A stretch of 64,000 nt of DNA from Undaria pinnatifida (lineage: Eukaryota; Sar; Phaeophyceae; Laminariales; Alariaceae). The stretch's first letter is position 1; each line of letters begins with the position of its first letter. The stretch spans positions 16,072,573 through 16,136,572 of the forward strand of contig JABAKD010000027.1 of the NCBI GenBank assembly GCA_012845835.1. The letters run 5' to 3'. Of this stretch, positions 1-12,700 are shown one piece after another. Made by a program: the position numbers and the translations under genes. The notes under the pieces are model-generated. The model saw nothing but the letters and a program-made list of their open reading frames with translations. It was not told the origin of the DNA and searched no databases.

Positions 1-250
1 TCCGCGCACAGACTGACTAAAATCATCCTGTTGACCCTGATAGCTACACTGTAGCTGTAAGGGGAGTCGCCGACCTATATCCTTAATGAGGACACACAAC
101 TCGTAATGCGCGCGATCGGAGTATCACACACAGCTTGCGAAGATGAGTTTCGACGAAATCTTCGATCTCACAGCTGGAGTGTATTTTAATTTTTATAATA
201 TTTAAGAAAATGAAAAATACACTTCAGCTGTGAGATCGACCAAAAACGAT
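1..250 (+). repeat. Dispersed repeat family R1, copy 1
   Basis: It runs from CCGCGCACAGACTGACTA through GAGTCGCCGACCTATATCC and CACACACAGCTTGC to CGATCTCACAGCTGGAGTG. The end of the copy is inverted on itself (172-195 versus 215-240), making a hairpin around an AT-rich loop. Confidence 0.8.
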
Positions 251-599
251 TTTTTGATTAAATCTAATAATATATCTTCAATTGTAAAAGGTGCATGCGT
301 ATGTACATATACCTGGTTCCAGGGCATCGATGCATACATAGAAATCCACATATGATACGGCCCAGTCGGTCGACAAAGCGGCCAATAAATATAATGTTGT
401 CAACCAACCTCGAGGATAACGCATCTACCAGGTAACTATTACCAGGTATATAATACGAACCAAAAGTCAGTTGGTCAACAGGAGAGAGAGCAGAATACAC
501 GCATCACATCATCACATCACACAAGATATACAGTTCTTTTTTTTTTCTCGTCTTTTCCCGCTCCCTCTTGCTCAAACGCCCCATCGAAATCTGTCAGAG

Positions 600-1345
600 T
601 AATTAAAATACTTCCAAGCACTTGATATCACCTCATTATCTTTCTGGAGCCATCCATGCCGCCGCTGCAATTCACCCCCCCCCCCCCCCCCCCCGAACGC
701 CCCCTCCTTCCCCACCACCCGCACCATCGCCTAGACCTAGCACCACGCGTATAGCAAACCCCTACATTTATGCGACCTAAAGCTGTTAAAAACCCTTTCG
801 CCCCCCCCCCCCCCCCCGTCCGCCCCCCCCCCCGCCCCCCCCCACCCCCTCGAACGCTCCGCTCTCTCTGGTTGTACGAGTTACAGGATATACATGATAA
901 AATGGTGCATTCTTTCCACAACCGTCAGATTTATCCCCTTTAAGGATTTATAGTTTCCACGCACAGATTGAGCTGGGCGCCCCCCCCCCCTCCCGTTCCC
1001 TCTTTATCAAACCCAGGCCCCCACGTCCTTAGCAACTCCGCCCTCCCTTCACTGGTTATTTGACTTAGAAGATGCACTTGATAAACTGATGCATTTTCTT
1101 CTGCAGCTGTCAGATCTTGTCCCCCTCCAAAAACAGGGTTTTATAGTTTCCGCGTACATACTGACTAACATCACCCTGTTGACCCTGATACAAGCTACAC
1201 TGTAGTTGCAAGGGGAGTCGCCGACGACCTATATCCTTCATGAGGAGACACAACCCGTAATACGCGCGATCGGAGTATCACACACAGCTTGCAAAAATGA
1301 GTTTCGACAAAATCTTCGATCTCACAGCTGGAGTGTATTTTTATT
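600..1345 (+). repeat. R1 copy 2 with 5' poly-C-rich extension
   Basis: 1140-1345 matches 1-190 closely. The upstream part (600-1140), with poly-C runs, is found in inverse order at 8530-8870, so the full unit is about 750 bp. Confidence 0.75.
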
Positions 1346-1446
1346 TTTATAAAATACATATCACGTCGTCGTCATCTTCATCGTGGTCGTGCCGCCTGCG
1401 TGCCGGAGTGTTCATTCCGTCGTGCTGCCCTCACCCCTCACCCCCG

Positions 1447-1912
1447 ACTTTTTTTTTTCACACACTACATCTACTTTCCAGCTTCTGGGCAAGCCGTGGT
1501 CACAGGTGTCGTCCCTTCTTCCCCCCGGTTCTTCCCTTCAATTTTTATTGCGCACAGGGTTCGGCAATCCCACTACTCGTCGATTTTTCAACGAGTTGAG
1601 TTGCTAGCTCACGCTCTCGAGCTTTCCGCATGTCAATTCGGGCACAAGAAAACGTCCCCACGACGAATTTATACGCGTACGCACCCGGGGGGACTCGAAC
1701 TCACGAAACTGACCTATACCAGGCTCGAGGATAACCTGATACGTCACCGGACGAGTTTACACGAGTATGCACCCGGGGGGACTCGAACTCACGAAACTGA
1801 CCTATACTAGGCTTGAGGATAACCTGATACGTCACCGGTACTGCCTATTTTTCTTCTTTTTTCACACACATCTACTTTCCAGCTTCTGGACAAGCCGTGG
1901 TCACAGGTTTTT
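1447..1912 (-). mobile_element. SINE-like element, three overlapping partial copies
   Basis: Read on the minus strand: a tRNA-like head with B box (GAGTTCGAGTCCCCC), a shared body and a T-rich (A-tail) end at 1447-1460. A second head is joined at 1751-1840 and a third tail segment at 1850-1912, ending in a long T run. Confidence 0.75.
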
Positions 1913-2332
1913 TTTTTTTTTTTTTTTTTTATCCTCCGGCGGATGGGGAAAAATAAAGCTTTAGCTCACCACACTTCCGCGTATTTTCATACGCGTCGTG
2001 TGTCGATTCAACTCAGTTGCTTTCGCAGCCCAACGCTAGCTGGCGCACCCTTCGAGTCCCATTGTAGGTATAGCGTAAGCTGTCCCTATCATTGGTCCTC
2101 GTTACAACCCCGGCAGCGCAAGCTGCCGTTGTATACGGGTGCGTGTGTATGTCGACCCGGCCTGTCCCCTGAGGGTCAGGTTCGGTGGAGATAGCCACCC
2201 GGAATGTCATCTTTCCGGGTAGTGTGGGACTTGCGCAAGCTCACCCACTAACAAAACCCCTGGCCATGGGAGATGGCCTTCCGCCGGACTTGGTCCAGTT
2301 ACGGTCCACCCTACCCATTCGGGCGTTGGTCC

Positions 2333-2579
2333 TCGCGTGGTCACAGGTGTCGTCCCTTCTTCCCCCCGGTTCTTGCCTTCAATTTTTATCGCGCATAGGG
2401 TTCAGCAATCCTACTGCTCGTCATTTTTTCATCGAGTGTTGCTAACCCACGCTCTCGCGCTTTCCGCAAGGGAAAAAGACCCCGCGCATTTACACGAGTA
2501 TGCACTCGGGGGGATTCGAACTCGCGAAAGTGACTTATACCAGAGTCGAGATTAACCTCATACGCCACCGGGGCGACCG
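2333..2579 (-). mobile_element. SINE-like element, near full
   Basis: It runs from the body (CGTGGTCACAGGTGTCGTCC on the plus strand) to the head end CCACCGGGGCGACC, lacking the A tail. Confidence 0.75.
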
Positions 2580-2944
2580 ACTGTATTCATGAACTGCCCA
2601 TACTACGCCATGGCTGTCTTGCGTTCGTTTGAGCAATGCTACATACCAGGTACAGTATACTGCTGTTCAGCGTTGTTTTTTGTAGGCAATTCCCCCCGGA
2701 GTCTCATAGCTAGATAGGGGTTCATAGCAATTTTCGGGTCGGGTCGGCATTGGTTGATCGTTCGTTACCGCAACAACAGGTGGTGCCGGAAGGCGTGTTG
2801 CGCACAGCGCCGTCACATGCCGCTTAGCGTCATCTTTTGTCGACGCTTCACCCCCGGAGTCTGAAAGGGTTCATTAAACTAAAACATTAAAGGGGTTGGT
2901 TGCTTCATTAGTCTAGCAACTTTAGGGTCGGGTCGGTGCTATTA

Positions 2945-2949
2945 TTAGT

Positions 2950-2997
<48 letters not shown>

Positions 2998-3005
2998 GCT
3001 GCTGC
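2945..3005. repeat. (GTT)n/(GCT)n triplet repeat
   Basis: About 16 TTG units followed by GCT units. Confidence 0.95.
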
Positions 3006-3072
3006 TGTTTAGCGCAGCAGGTGCAAGAAGGCGTGCTGCGCACAGCGCCACACACAATACTATTGAGAAACT

Positions 3073-3357
3073 CTATGTGCAGGACGGACCTGCAACGAAT
3101 TCTTGCAGGACGTGCCTCTGATTGGCCACCTGCCGCTTTTTATTGCCTGCGTTTTTTTTTGGCGAACGCCTGCCGAACGCGCGGCGAAGCCGCGCGAGGG
3201 CACTTTTAGCCCCACGTACCGGTCAAACGGTCAGGGGTTGGGTTGGGGTTAGGGTTAGGGTTAGGGTTGGGGTTGGGTGGGGTCTGTGCAGGTACCTGGG
3301 ACAAAAGTGTGCCAAAACGTCCTGCAAGAATTCGTTGCAGGCCCGTCCTGCAAATAG
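3073..3357. mobile_element. 285-bp element with 41-bp terminal inverted repeats
   Basis: Arms 3073-3113 and 3317-3357 match as inverted repeats with few mismatches (shared core ACGAATTCTTGCAGGACGT). The interior contains TTAGGG-type repeats (3230-3280). This is the form of a MITE. No target duplication is obvious. Confidence 0.75.
3225..3285 (+). repeat. Telomere-like TTAGGG/TTGGGG tract
   Basis: GGTTGGGTTGGGG then several GGGTTA units and GGTTGGGG. Interstitial, inside the TIR element. Confidence 0.85.
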
Positions 3358-3834
3358 GGGCTCCCATTAACTAAACACTATTTAATACCTGGTACTATTA
3401 TTATTTTGTTTTTGTTTTTGTTTTTGTTTATTTCGTATTTCTCTCTTCCAATGTATTTCTGTTGCTGACGTATGTATGTTGTGCCTGTCGTACCCAGTAC
3501 TAGGGCATGACATTGCGTTGTCGAATGCATTACGATGCATTATCTCTGTGTCGTGGCTTGTGACCACAGAGCTGATCTTTCTAGGGTGAAGAATCAGTAC
3601 GGACACTGGGTGTGCTGGATGTCGACGAGTAGAAGAACGGTTTAATGTGAAGAACACACACACACACATTCCTCATTAATACCTCATTAATAGTATAATC
3701 TATCTGCTTTGTCGTGGCGTTTTTGCTTCCTAATTATCAAGCTTCGTTTTTGTATTCGGTACGGCGGCCAGCGACGATGACGGTATTGGCACATTGGCAC
3801 CACGGCTACTGCCGTCAGAACAGTGCGCAGGTGA

Positions 3835-3991
3835 TAAGATTCAGCTGTGATATATGCGTGTACCGCCTTTGGTACGTACCACCTTTGGTTTGGTTGTGTT
3901 TTTCCCTTGGGGTATTCCTCAGCTCCAGAGTGACTGGAGCCTATCCTGTGACCACGGACTTGATCATGCGCGTTAATGTGAGAACAACAGC

Positions 3992-4025
<34 letters not shown>

Positions 4026-4035
4026 TCATCAACAA
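3835..4035 (+). mobile_element. Retroposon-like repeat R2 ending in (CAA)n, copy 1
   Basis: The GTGTACCGCCTTTGG to CTTGATCATGCGCGTTAATG block is followed by an ACA/CAA tail. It is shared with copies at 17675-17900 and 46240-46460. The microsatellite tail at one fixed end resembles LINE/SINE 3' ends. Confidence 0.65.
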
Positions 4036-4259
4036 CAACAGCAGCAGCAACAGACCATGTGGCAATGCTCCTACTCCGACGGTAGGGTCATTTGAAGGCC
4101 AGTATGCTTGCTGCCCCCGATGTTGTTGGATGGCGTCATCTTCTGTGTTGCTCAGTCGTGTTGGTCGTAGTTGCTGGGTAGTCTGTGGTGCTTTGTTTTT
4201 CTTTTTTGTCGTGCCGTCCTGTTTCCCTTTTTTTATTCATCTTCTTCTTTTTTCAACTT

Positions 4260-4460
4260 GTAGTCTGGTGTGCTGGCTTTGAATGTTTTGTTTTTTGCGC
4301 GCGTGCTCATTGCGGTTGGCATTGCATGCAGGGCCAGATCACCTTGCTGTATTTGCAATGTGCGTCTCTGTCTCGTAGTTTGTGACAACAGATCTCGTCT
4401 CTCTTTGAGGCATCAGCGCGAACACTGGTTGTGCTGGATGGAGATCGGTGAAAAGCTCAG
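4260..4460 (+). repeat. Dispersed repeat R3, copy 1
   Basis: TAGTCTGGTGTGCTGGCTT through TCTCTGTCTCGTAGTTTGTG and GAGGCATCAGC matches 9555-9760. Its last part also resembles 3590-3660 and 29565-29670 (GAAGAATCAGCACGGACACTG block). Confidence 0.6.
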
Positions 4461-4469
4461 TGTGATGTG

Positions 4470-5560
4470 AAGAAAAACACTTTGGCGACTGGCCACAGCT
4501 GCAGATGACGGCGTGGATGAATCAATACATGGAAGAAGGGATACATTACGTGATGGATGGATGGGTGCCCACGAGTAGAGCTTACCATTTTTTATACAAC
4601 ATGGTTGACGCAGACTGTGTACGAGACGAAGGGGGGTTTACCGTACATTGGTTTGGTTGATTGGTTGCGTTTCATTTGGGTTAGGGATAGGGTCAAGGTA
4701 TATATAACTTGAAGTGTATGTCAACCATGTTGTCGACAAATCGGGAAGGTACCCTCGATGGATGGGCGCATTGGTCCTCGGGCGGGTGGAAGGATGGATG
4801 GATGCAAGGATGCACAGTTTGATCTACGGGCGTGTGGATTGATGGGTGGATTGACGGATGGATGGACCCCAACTCGCCTCTCTCACCACAACCCTTGTTT
4901 CTTTTTTCTTACCCCCGTTCCTTGGCCGTTTATGCCTTTGGCCCACAGAAGCTGCATCGACCCTGGAACCAGTTCCGCGCGCTCTCTGTCTCCCGTCACA
5001 CTTTTCGCGCCGCGCGTCCCCCCCCCCCCCCCCCCTCCCTCTCAACTCCCTCTTGTAGGTACTTACTTCACTCCTTCCCCCTGCCTAGAAAGCTAACACC
5101 ATCGTCGAGAACCGCACCAACCATACATTGCTGATACGTTGTGAGGCTGGACACCAGCACGACAGCAGTGGTCCCATCAGCTCAACGCTACACATTAAAT
5201 TCATTAAAGTTACTATTAATACTCATTTTGGCGATTTTCGGGTGTTGTACATTATTGTTGGGTTTATCCCCATGGGTAGAACTAACCCTAACCTTAACCT
5301 ATACTATATACTATATATAATGCCATGCCGGTCGGAGTGCCCCCTGATGACGTCACTGGGATTAAATGGTTCAAAATACACAATAATGTGTATCACACCG
5401 ATTTTCAGGGTGACAGCGTTCCTTCACGCGTGCGGTACGCTTTCGACGTTGTTGGCGTGTACACCAGGGAGGGAGGTCTATCGACCTATGTTTAGCCCGC
5501 CAGTGCCTTCGCGCCGCCTTAGGGTTAGCTGCACCTAGTCGCATAGCTCCTGCCCCTCTT
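4470..5560. other. No gene seen
   Basis: Contains GATGGATGGATG-type short repeats (4550-4870), a C run at 5021-5035 and unique-looking AT-balanced DNA. No spliced coding frame could be supported. Confidence 0.6.
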
Positions 5561-5574
5561 TCTTCTTTGGCTCG

Positions 5575-5835
5575 CCCCCCCCCCCTCTCCCCCCTTCTTC
5601 CCCCCCGTTCCCGCTTCCTTCTACTTGTATGGTCATATGACTACGGCCATGGATGAAATGAGTACGCCCTCATCTGTCCCCCCCCCCCTCCAGACCCCGC
5701 CCCCCTCCCCCCCCCCCCCCCCCCCCCCGCGCGCCATGTTCCCACCGCCCCCCTCACTTCAATTGAAAACGTACGATAACTCCCATTTCCTTTGGCTCCG
5801 TACCCCCCCCCCCCCCCCGTTTTTCTTCCCCCTCC
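5575..5835. repeat. Poly-C tracts
   Basis: Several C runs of 10-20 bases, including one of about 21 at 5709-5728. Similar C/G runs lie at 672-696, 800-850 and 37196-37220. Confidence 0.95.
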
Positions 5836-5839
5836 CCCT

Positions 5840-7980
5840 CTAGCCCCCCCACCCCTGGCGTCCGACCTCCTTCTGTTGTTTGTTGTTGTTGTTTGATGAT
5901 GATGCCGTTGTCCTCACGTGAATTATCATCGCCATAATCTAGTCTGTGGTCACAATGAATGCTCAACTTACTCCGGCATGGAAGAATACCCCAGGAAAAA
6001 TATGAAGCAATCAAAAATAATGCACATGATGGTAAATGAGGATAATGACAATGATGAAGATGATATTCTCATATTATCTCATTTTGCTGGACTAGCCTGT
6101 GATTATAGAAGAGAAGAAGAAACGCGTCCCGATGTGAGAGCATCAATTACAAAATAGTTCGTGCAGCACTGAAGCTGTTCCTTCCTGGGCTGGACGGGCA
6201 TCATACACGCTAGTGTTGCGGTATCATCATACATGCCACACTGCTTCTCTGTCCGCGCTGCCTCGACGGACGACCACCACCACTGGAACTGCTGTCTCGT
6301 GCATGCCTCGTTGCTAAGGGATTGGCGGTGCGCCGGATGGACACGACAACGTACTATACCTGCGTTAGGCTTACAGTAGTAGTGGTCCGCCTACGTCGTA
6401 GAGCTCTGGTATGTGCACTAAAGAGGGAAATACCGTCACTATATCGGCAACCGGCACGACTACTCCAAATACTCTTACTACTGGTTGTTACCACCGTAGC
6501 CAAGCGATTTAGCAAGCACTATAGCGGGCAATCGCCACTACGAGTATAGATGAACCACTACTCTTCACATCGATTATGCTGCCATGGGTGTCAATATTAT
6601 TTATTTCGGCTTGAGGCCACGGAAGATCGCGCAGAAATACTTTGAGTAGGAGCTCGCATGGAGGCATTTCGCGTACATATAAACCGCTTGAAAATAGACT
6701 GACATCTGCCAACAAGATCCTTATTTCGAAATCTCAGAAAAAATACAGCAAATATCCAATATATTACAGAGCTTTTCAGGCGCATTTAGCCCTTTTTCGA
6801 ACTCCATAACAAACCACCCCTATAGTATTATTAGTAGTGTCCCTCTATATTTTCTTCTAAAAAGCCGTTAAACCCCACATATGACAGAGTTATGTCATCC
6901 GCCTGGTGAGCAGCAAGGCTTCAGGTGAAAACCGTTTTGCGATCGGTGATGTACCCATTCGTTGTAGTAGGCTCCTGCGCGTGAATTGAAATATTTCAGC
7001 GATTTCGGTAGCTTTTGGTGTTGCTGCTCGCAAGTTCGAACTCACGAAAACACCTCGTGAGTCGCTTCTGGCTGCCTGCGACTGCTGGCTGGCGCACGCG
7101 ACGTCGTCATACACCCCACCAGGAGCGTCCCTTAATTTTGCGGGCCGTGGTTGCTTGTTGGGGCTGGAGCTGCCCGCTAGTAGTGAAGTGCATACGTTCT
7201 GTTGGGGGTCGTTTTTTGTCTCGTTTGGTGTACTCCAAATTTGGACCACTGCAGTGCCTCAGAGTCAGTCGAGGTGTGGGTCCAGGTCCAACCTCAGCTG
7301 AGAACCGGAGGGACACCGATCTGGAGAGACTCACAGCATCTGTGGATCAAGCCCTTTTTTTCATGGGTTTCCGGGTCTGTGTTCCGCGATCCAGCCGAAG
7401 CTCTAAACGCAGCGTGTTAACCTATCCGTGTGCTTTACTGTTCCGATACAACATCTAGATACTAGAGTTACCGGAAAACCGGGGACCAGGGAACGCTTGG
7501 GTCTCCCCGTGGCCTTGAACAAAAAAAAAAATTGACCGATGAAAATGACGATTGATTATAATGTACCTGGTACATTGCACTGTACTGCTGTACATTGTAC
7601 TGATTGATTGCAGTGATTGTACTCGTAGCAAGAAGCAGTGCGAGCTGCCGGATCTCTGTGTTCGTACTGCAATGGAACGAGCTGCAGAATCACATGCGCG
7701 CAACACGGTGATAGGCTTTCGTGCTGCCACGTGCTCTTCTTTCGTATAATAGCGGCTTGATTGGACCACACCCACTCACAATCGTTTCTTCTGGTCGCTG
7801 AACATCGATCTCAAAAGGGTTCAATATCGTGGACTATACAATACCAGGTAGTTTTTCCGTGTCTTGTGGCATATGCCTGGCATGCGCTTTTTTTCGTGTT
7901 TTGTCGCATTCCAGGATGTTTATTTGAGGCAATGCGACCGCAGGACAACGTTGATACTGCTATTAATAGTACCTGGGTGC
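5840..7980. other. No gene seen
   Basis: Short open frames only. 5918-6157 is an acidic frame with no splice or homology support. 7020-7050 has a B-box-like GTTCGAAC, suggesting an old tRNA-derived fragment. Confidence 0.5.
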
Positions 7981-7984
7981 ATAT

Positions 7985-8185
7985 GATACACATACGTACC
8001 TATATCCTTGATGAGTGCTGGTACACAACTCGTAATGCGCGCGATCGGAGTATCACACACAGCTTGCAAGGATGAGTTTCGACGAAATCTTCGATCTCAC
8101 AGCTGGAGTGTATTTTTATTTTTATAATACGTATATATTTTCGACAAAATCTTCGATCTCACAGCTGGAGTGTATTTTTATTTGT
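7985..8185 (+). repeat. R1 copy 3 with partial duplication
   Basis: Matches the CCTATATCC to CAGCTGGAGTG part. The last 40 bases are repeated at 8140-8180. Confidence 0.8.
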
Positions 8186-8339
8186 ATGCAAACTGTAATA
8201 TGTTTGAAGTAGATACGAATCCCACCGAAAACGATGTGGAACAAAATAATCCTTCCTATAGTATGATACAAACCGCAAGAAAATCCCGGCCTATTTCCTC
8301 AAGTGAATGTGCTATGATATGATGATGTGATGATATTAT

Positions 8340-8870
8340 AAAAAATGAAAATACACTCCAGCTGTGAGATCGAAGATTTCGTCGAAACTCATCTTTGCAA
8401 GCTGTGTGTGATACTCCGATCGCGCGCATTACGAGTTGTGTGTCCTCATTAAGGATATAGGTCGGCGACTCCCCTTACAACTACAGTGTAGCTATCAGGG
8501 TCAACAGGGTGATTTTAGTCAGTCTGTGCGCGGAAACTATAAAACCCGTTTCTGAGGGGGACAAAATCTGACAGCTGTGAAGGGAGATGTATCATTTTAT
8601 CAAGTGAATCTTGTAAGTCGAATAACCGGTGAAGGGGGGGGCGGACTTTTGAAGGACGTGGGGGCCTGGTTTTGATCAAAAGCGAGCGGGTTTGGAGGGG
8701 GGGGGGGGGGGGGAAAGGGGGGGGCAATTTGTGCATGTAAGTTATAATCCTTTTAAGGGGATAAATCTCACGGTTTTGGCACCAGTTTATTATTGGGGGG
8801 GGGGGGGTTGGGGCGGGGGTGGGGCGTGTGGGGCAGCTCAATATGTGCGTGGAAACTATACATTATTATA
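8340..8870 (-). repeat. R1 copy 4, inverted
   Basis: Reverse complement of the whole 600-1345 unit, including the poly-C part as poly-G. With copy 3 it forms a foldback of about 130-bp arms (7985-8115 versus 8345-8480). Confidence 0.8.
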
Positions 8871-8929
8871 CCAGGTATGTGATATGATAGCTATTTCCTC
8901 AGGTGCATCTGCTATCCCGGGCTATTCCT

Positions 8930-8985
8930 GATGTACACGATGTACACGATGTACACGATGTACACGATGTACACGATGTAGACGA
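8930..8985. repeat. 12-bp tandem repeat GATGTACACGAT
   Basis: About five copies in a row. Confidence 0.95.
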
Positions 8986-9014
8986 AGCAGTCGTCCCCTG
9001 TAGAGTTGTAGGTG

Positions 9015-9300
9015 AATCTCGTCCCTACTATTATCAAAATCAATACTGCGGGTTCGAATCCAACTGAGTGCAGCCCGGGCTCGCAGGGACTTTTTATACT
9101 CGTGGCGTAAAAAAATGACGAGCGGAAAGCGCGAGGGCGTGAGTTAGCAAAAAATCGATGAAAACCGACGAACATGTCAAGCCGAAAAGTGGAAATGCCG
9201 AAATTTATGCGCGTTAAAAATGAAGGCATGTACAGACCAGGGGGATGAAGGGAAGACACCTTTGACCACGACTTGTTGTCCAGAAGGTCGCTGACCGTAA
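9015..9300 (+). mobile_element. Diverged SINE-like copy
   Basis: It has the B box GGTTCGAATCC at 9050, the GGAAAGCGCGAGGGCGTGAG block and the AATGAAGGCATG block in the same order as the other copies, with many changes. Confidence 0.6.
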
Positions 9301-9554
9301 AAGCTCTTATCTGTTACCAGGTATTAATTAATTATACGACTTGAGCTGGACAGTAAAGTGATGATAAAATAAAAAATAAGAAATGTGGGCTGGGTGGACC
9401 GTATCAACACCCTCCAGCTTTTTTCCATAATCGAAATACCGCTCCTTTTTCGTCTCGAGGTGTGTGTGGAGCGTGGAGCTGTGTTTTCTTGACATTAAAC
9501 TGACCTTTGCGCCCTTTTTTTTCCTGTTCTTCTTTTCTTTTTTCTTAGAAAAAT

Positions 9555-9760
9555 AGTCTGGTGTGCTGGCTTGCATATGTTTTGCCTTCCTCGTGTTAAA
9601 TGAATGCGGTTGGCGTTGCATGGCCAATGACTCACTTGCTGTATTTGCAATGTGTATCTCTGTCTCGTAGTTTGTGACCACATACTCTAGTCTAGGAGCG
9701 GTCCAAGAATTCGTCGCTCTACGAGGCATCAGCACGGCGGTTGTTGTGCCGGATGTACAG
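9555..9760 (+). repeat. Dispersed repeat R3, copy 2
   Basis: Aligned blocks TAGTCTGGTGTGCTGGCTT, GCTGTATTTGCAATGTG, TCTCGTAGTTTGTGAC and GAGGCATCAGCAC. Confidence 0.6.
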
Positions 9761-9769
9761 CAGATGGGC

Positions 9770-12700
9770 GCGAACAGAAAAAAATCGAGCTGTTATGATA
9801 CATACCTGATATCGAGTATTCAAGACTTTAAAGCTCCCATGATTTGATACAAGAAGCCCCGGTGTTGTCTGTCTTGCGTACCACTACATACATTGTGCTA
9901 TTATGACGGGGCCAGGCCGACCAGAAAACAACTGGTCCTAGTGTCTACTATTAATGGTATAAAGGTACAACAGTATAATGTTTTGATTATATCTGATTCA
10001 ATGATGTCCATCAGACGACTGCAGGCGTTTCGAGCCACCGAGGCATCCACGGAAAGCTCCCCTTTGTTGTGTGCTGAGTAGAGACGGTGCTGTGGCCCAC
10101 GGCGGCTATGTAAGAAGGGTGGCGAGTAGTATCGGGGATTCATCGAAGCGGCGAGTTGTGTCATGACGAGGTGGGTGGCACAGGGACTATGAGGGCATTT
10201 GGTAGCCATTCCCGGATTTTGGGCCTTGCGCTTGGCATCTTCTCGCCGCATCTGTTGTCCCCAGCACATTAGCTAGCTCCCATAAACCACCTTGCAACGA
10301 CAGCAAAATCCGTGCAGCAGCGTCTCTTAGGTACAATCCGAATCCCTAGGTGTCAATCGCGCCATAGACAGACCCGTTAAATACCGTCGCTGCAGCTCTT
10401 ACAGCCCTCGAGACCGACACCTACATGGCCCTATCCCTAAGCATAACCCCGTCTCGAACCCAAAACGCAAATAGTGCTGAAAACCGGGGGTGGCTTCCAG
10501 AAGTCGCCGACGTCGTGATTTAAATATCGCCTATCATACGTACTGTAGTCTTCACTATTATATCAGATTCTCCCAGAGTCTGTTGCAGCGGTGGGGCCAG
10601 GATGTGCTGCGAAGCGTGGCGATTGTCCTTACCAATGCCGCGTGGAGGATCTATTTCTGTGTATAGGAGCGGGTATCTAGCTGCCGAAGAAGCTGCTACC
10701 TTGAACAGATGGAGGCAAGGAGGAGTGGCCCGGCGAGGAATCTAGTCCGTTGTGTGTTAAAATCCTTTCAGGAAAAATCACGGATACCTAGTGCTTCTGA
10801 GCGCTACCCAAAGAACAAAGATCTAAGTGAAACCATGTGAATGCCTGTGGTGTCTGTCACCTATTGCCTGTGGTTAAGGCAACCTCGTTACCTCGTTACC
10901 TCGTTACAACAACTGCAATCACGGAGACCGGAGCTGGATTGGGGGTTTGCGAGGCCGATTGATTTGTGTGCCTCCTTCTACGGACTACTGTGAAACAAGA
11001 GGTGAGAAATCCCCTCTGGGAGTAGTAGCGGGCTGGTCCCGAGGGCTTCGCCTGCTTGTAACATCAACTGGGGTTCTCGAAATCGAAGAATGATGTATTT
11101 TTTCTGTTCGTATTATGTTAAACTTGATGTACCCATTCCCAGTCCAAACAGCCCACAGGCATGACTCTCGCCTAGAAACTTTATTTTCGTACAAGTACAT
11201 CCCGAATGATTTACCCCCATGTAGCAAAATACCGATGAAAGTCGCCAACCAGTGAATCTGCTGAATCCTACGCGCCATAAAAATTAAGACAAGTGCCGAG
11301 GGGGAGAAGGGAAGGACGCCTGGGACTGCACCTTGCCCACGGGGCCGCTGAGGGTAGAACCCCCCACGGGTGGAGCTGGGAAAAGTTTGTAAAAAAATGG
11401 ATAAAACGCTAAAAATAGTTATCGTTAGCCAGCATACGGCGAACTGCACAAACTCTCACCTTCTCGAGGGGGCTGCGGCTTCAGCGACACCATTTCGGTT
11501 AACAACACATTCACGAGGTGAAAAAAATAGAGACCGGGCATCAACTCTCATCAGGGGAGTGCGCGTGGTTCATCGTAGTTGAAGCCGCACGGTCGATAAC
11601 AATGATTTATGATAGCAATGCTCTATAGTAGCAAGGATCTATGATAGCAATGATCTATCATACTAGTCTAATGATGCATCATACTATTAATAGTCTAATA
11701 TTCCAACATTGATGTTATTTTGTTTGACCTCCGACAATGCAGCGTAGATGCCGTCCCGACCATGATTATCCGAGTACAACAACAAAATTAATCGGCGGCA
11801 CAAAGTAAAGTAATTGCCATACATAGTACTCGTATAATCGTATCATCTTTAAATGGGCCTGCAGGAGAATTTTTTAATGCGCTTGAGTGTTGTATATCTT
11901 ATCCATTGGGTTGGGCGGCCTTCGCTTCGTGGGACATGACAGAGGGTATTGTATTAACATTTGCCGGGGTGGCGTTGGCTTCGGGTCTCTTACTGATCAT
12001 TTACTGTTATTTGGCTACTACAGGAGCGTCAAGCGTGGATGGCTTCAAGGAGTTGTAATGATTGGGGGCCGGCTTTTAGGTTTGGATGGGGATATTACAG
12101 GAGTATTTTTAGGTGCGTCAATCGTGGTTGTAGCTCAAGGAGTTATACAGGGCGGCGGCAATCCATAGGGAGTTGATTTGAACGGGAGTGTTTTGTGGTG
12201 CAACCTCGATCTTCATCCGCGTTCACTTCGTGAACTATCGTCTCAACACAAACACTGTGGAAACTCCTCCAGTTTGGGGTGGTGTTTTACGCGGTGCTGG
12301 ACCGTTTTCATCGGCTTAATACCAAACGCTGTCGAAACTTTCATGTACGTGTGGATTGACGTGTTATGCGTCGCCGCTGTCAAGGTCTTAGAATCGCTAC
12401 ATTGAGCGCGCGGCGTCAGCCGCGGAAACCTTGTTACCGTTTGCCTTCCAACAAGGTGCAGGGAGTAATTAATTATACACGCCGTGTGCCGAATGCTGCC
12501 ACTCTCACCCAATCCATTCTCCTTCCCTGCTTGTACTTCCTTGTTTATATATTTTTAAAGAATCGATGACTTGCTGTTGGTTGCAACAAAAAACACACGA
12601 GAAAACTCTCGCAGTCCGTCCAGAAAAAGCGGAAATACGAAGGGTGTCTCGTATAATATGTATATGTGTAGGAATAGCCGAAACGTTGAAATTTGCGCCT

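Noticed and set aside
1680-1840. tRNA gene suggested by B-box-like sequence
   Set aside because: The same head recurs attached to a common body and A tail, so it is a SINE, not a tRNA gene.
5918-6157. Plus-strand acidic 79-residue frame
   Set aside because: No splice signals, repeats of known type or motif; not distinguishable from chance.
8930-8985. CRISPR-like short repeat array
   Set aside because: Direct 12-bp tandem repeats without spacers in a eukaryotic context.
9901-10269. 122-residue minus-strand frame
   Set aside because: Part looks protein-like, but no acceptor/donor pair or motif supports it and no neighbouring exon fits.
11887-12168. Glycine-rich plus-strand frame of 93 residues
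   Set aside because: Covers a two-copy degenerate repeat; no support as a gene.
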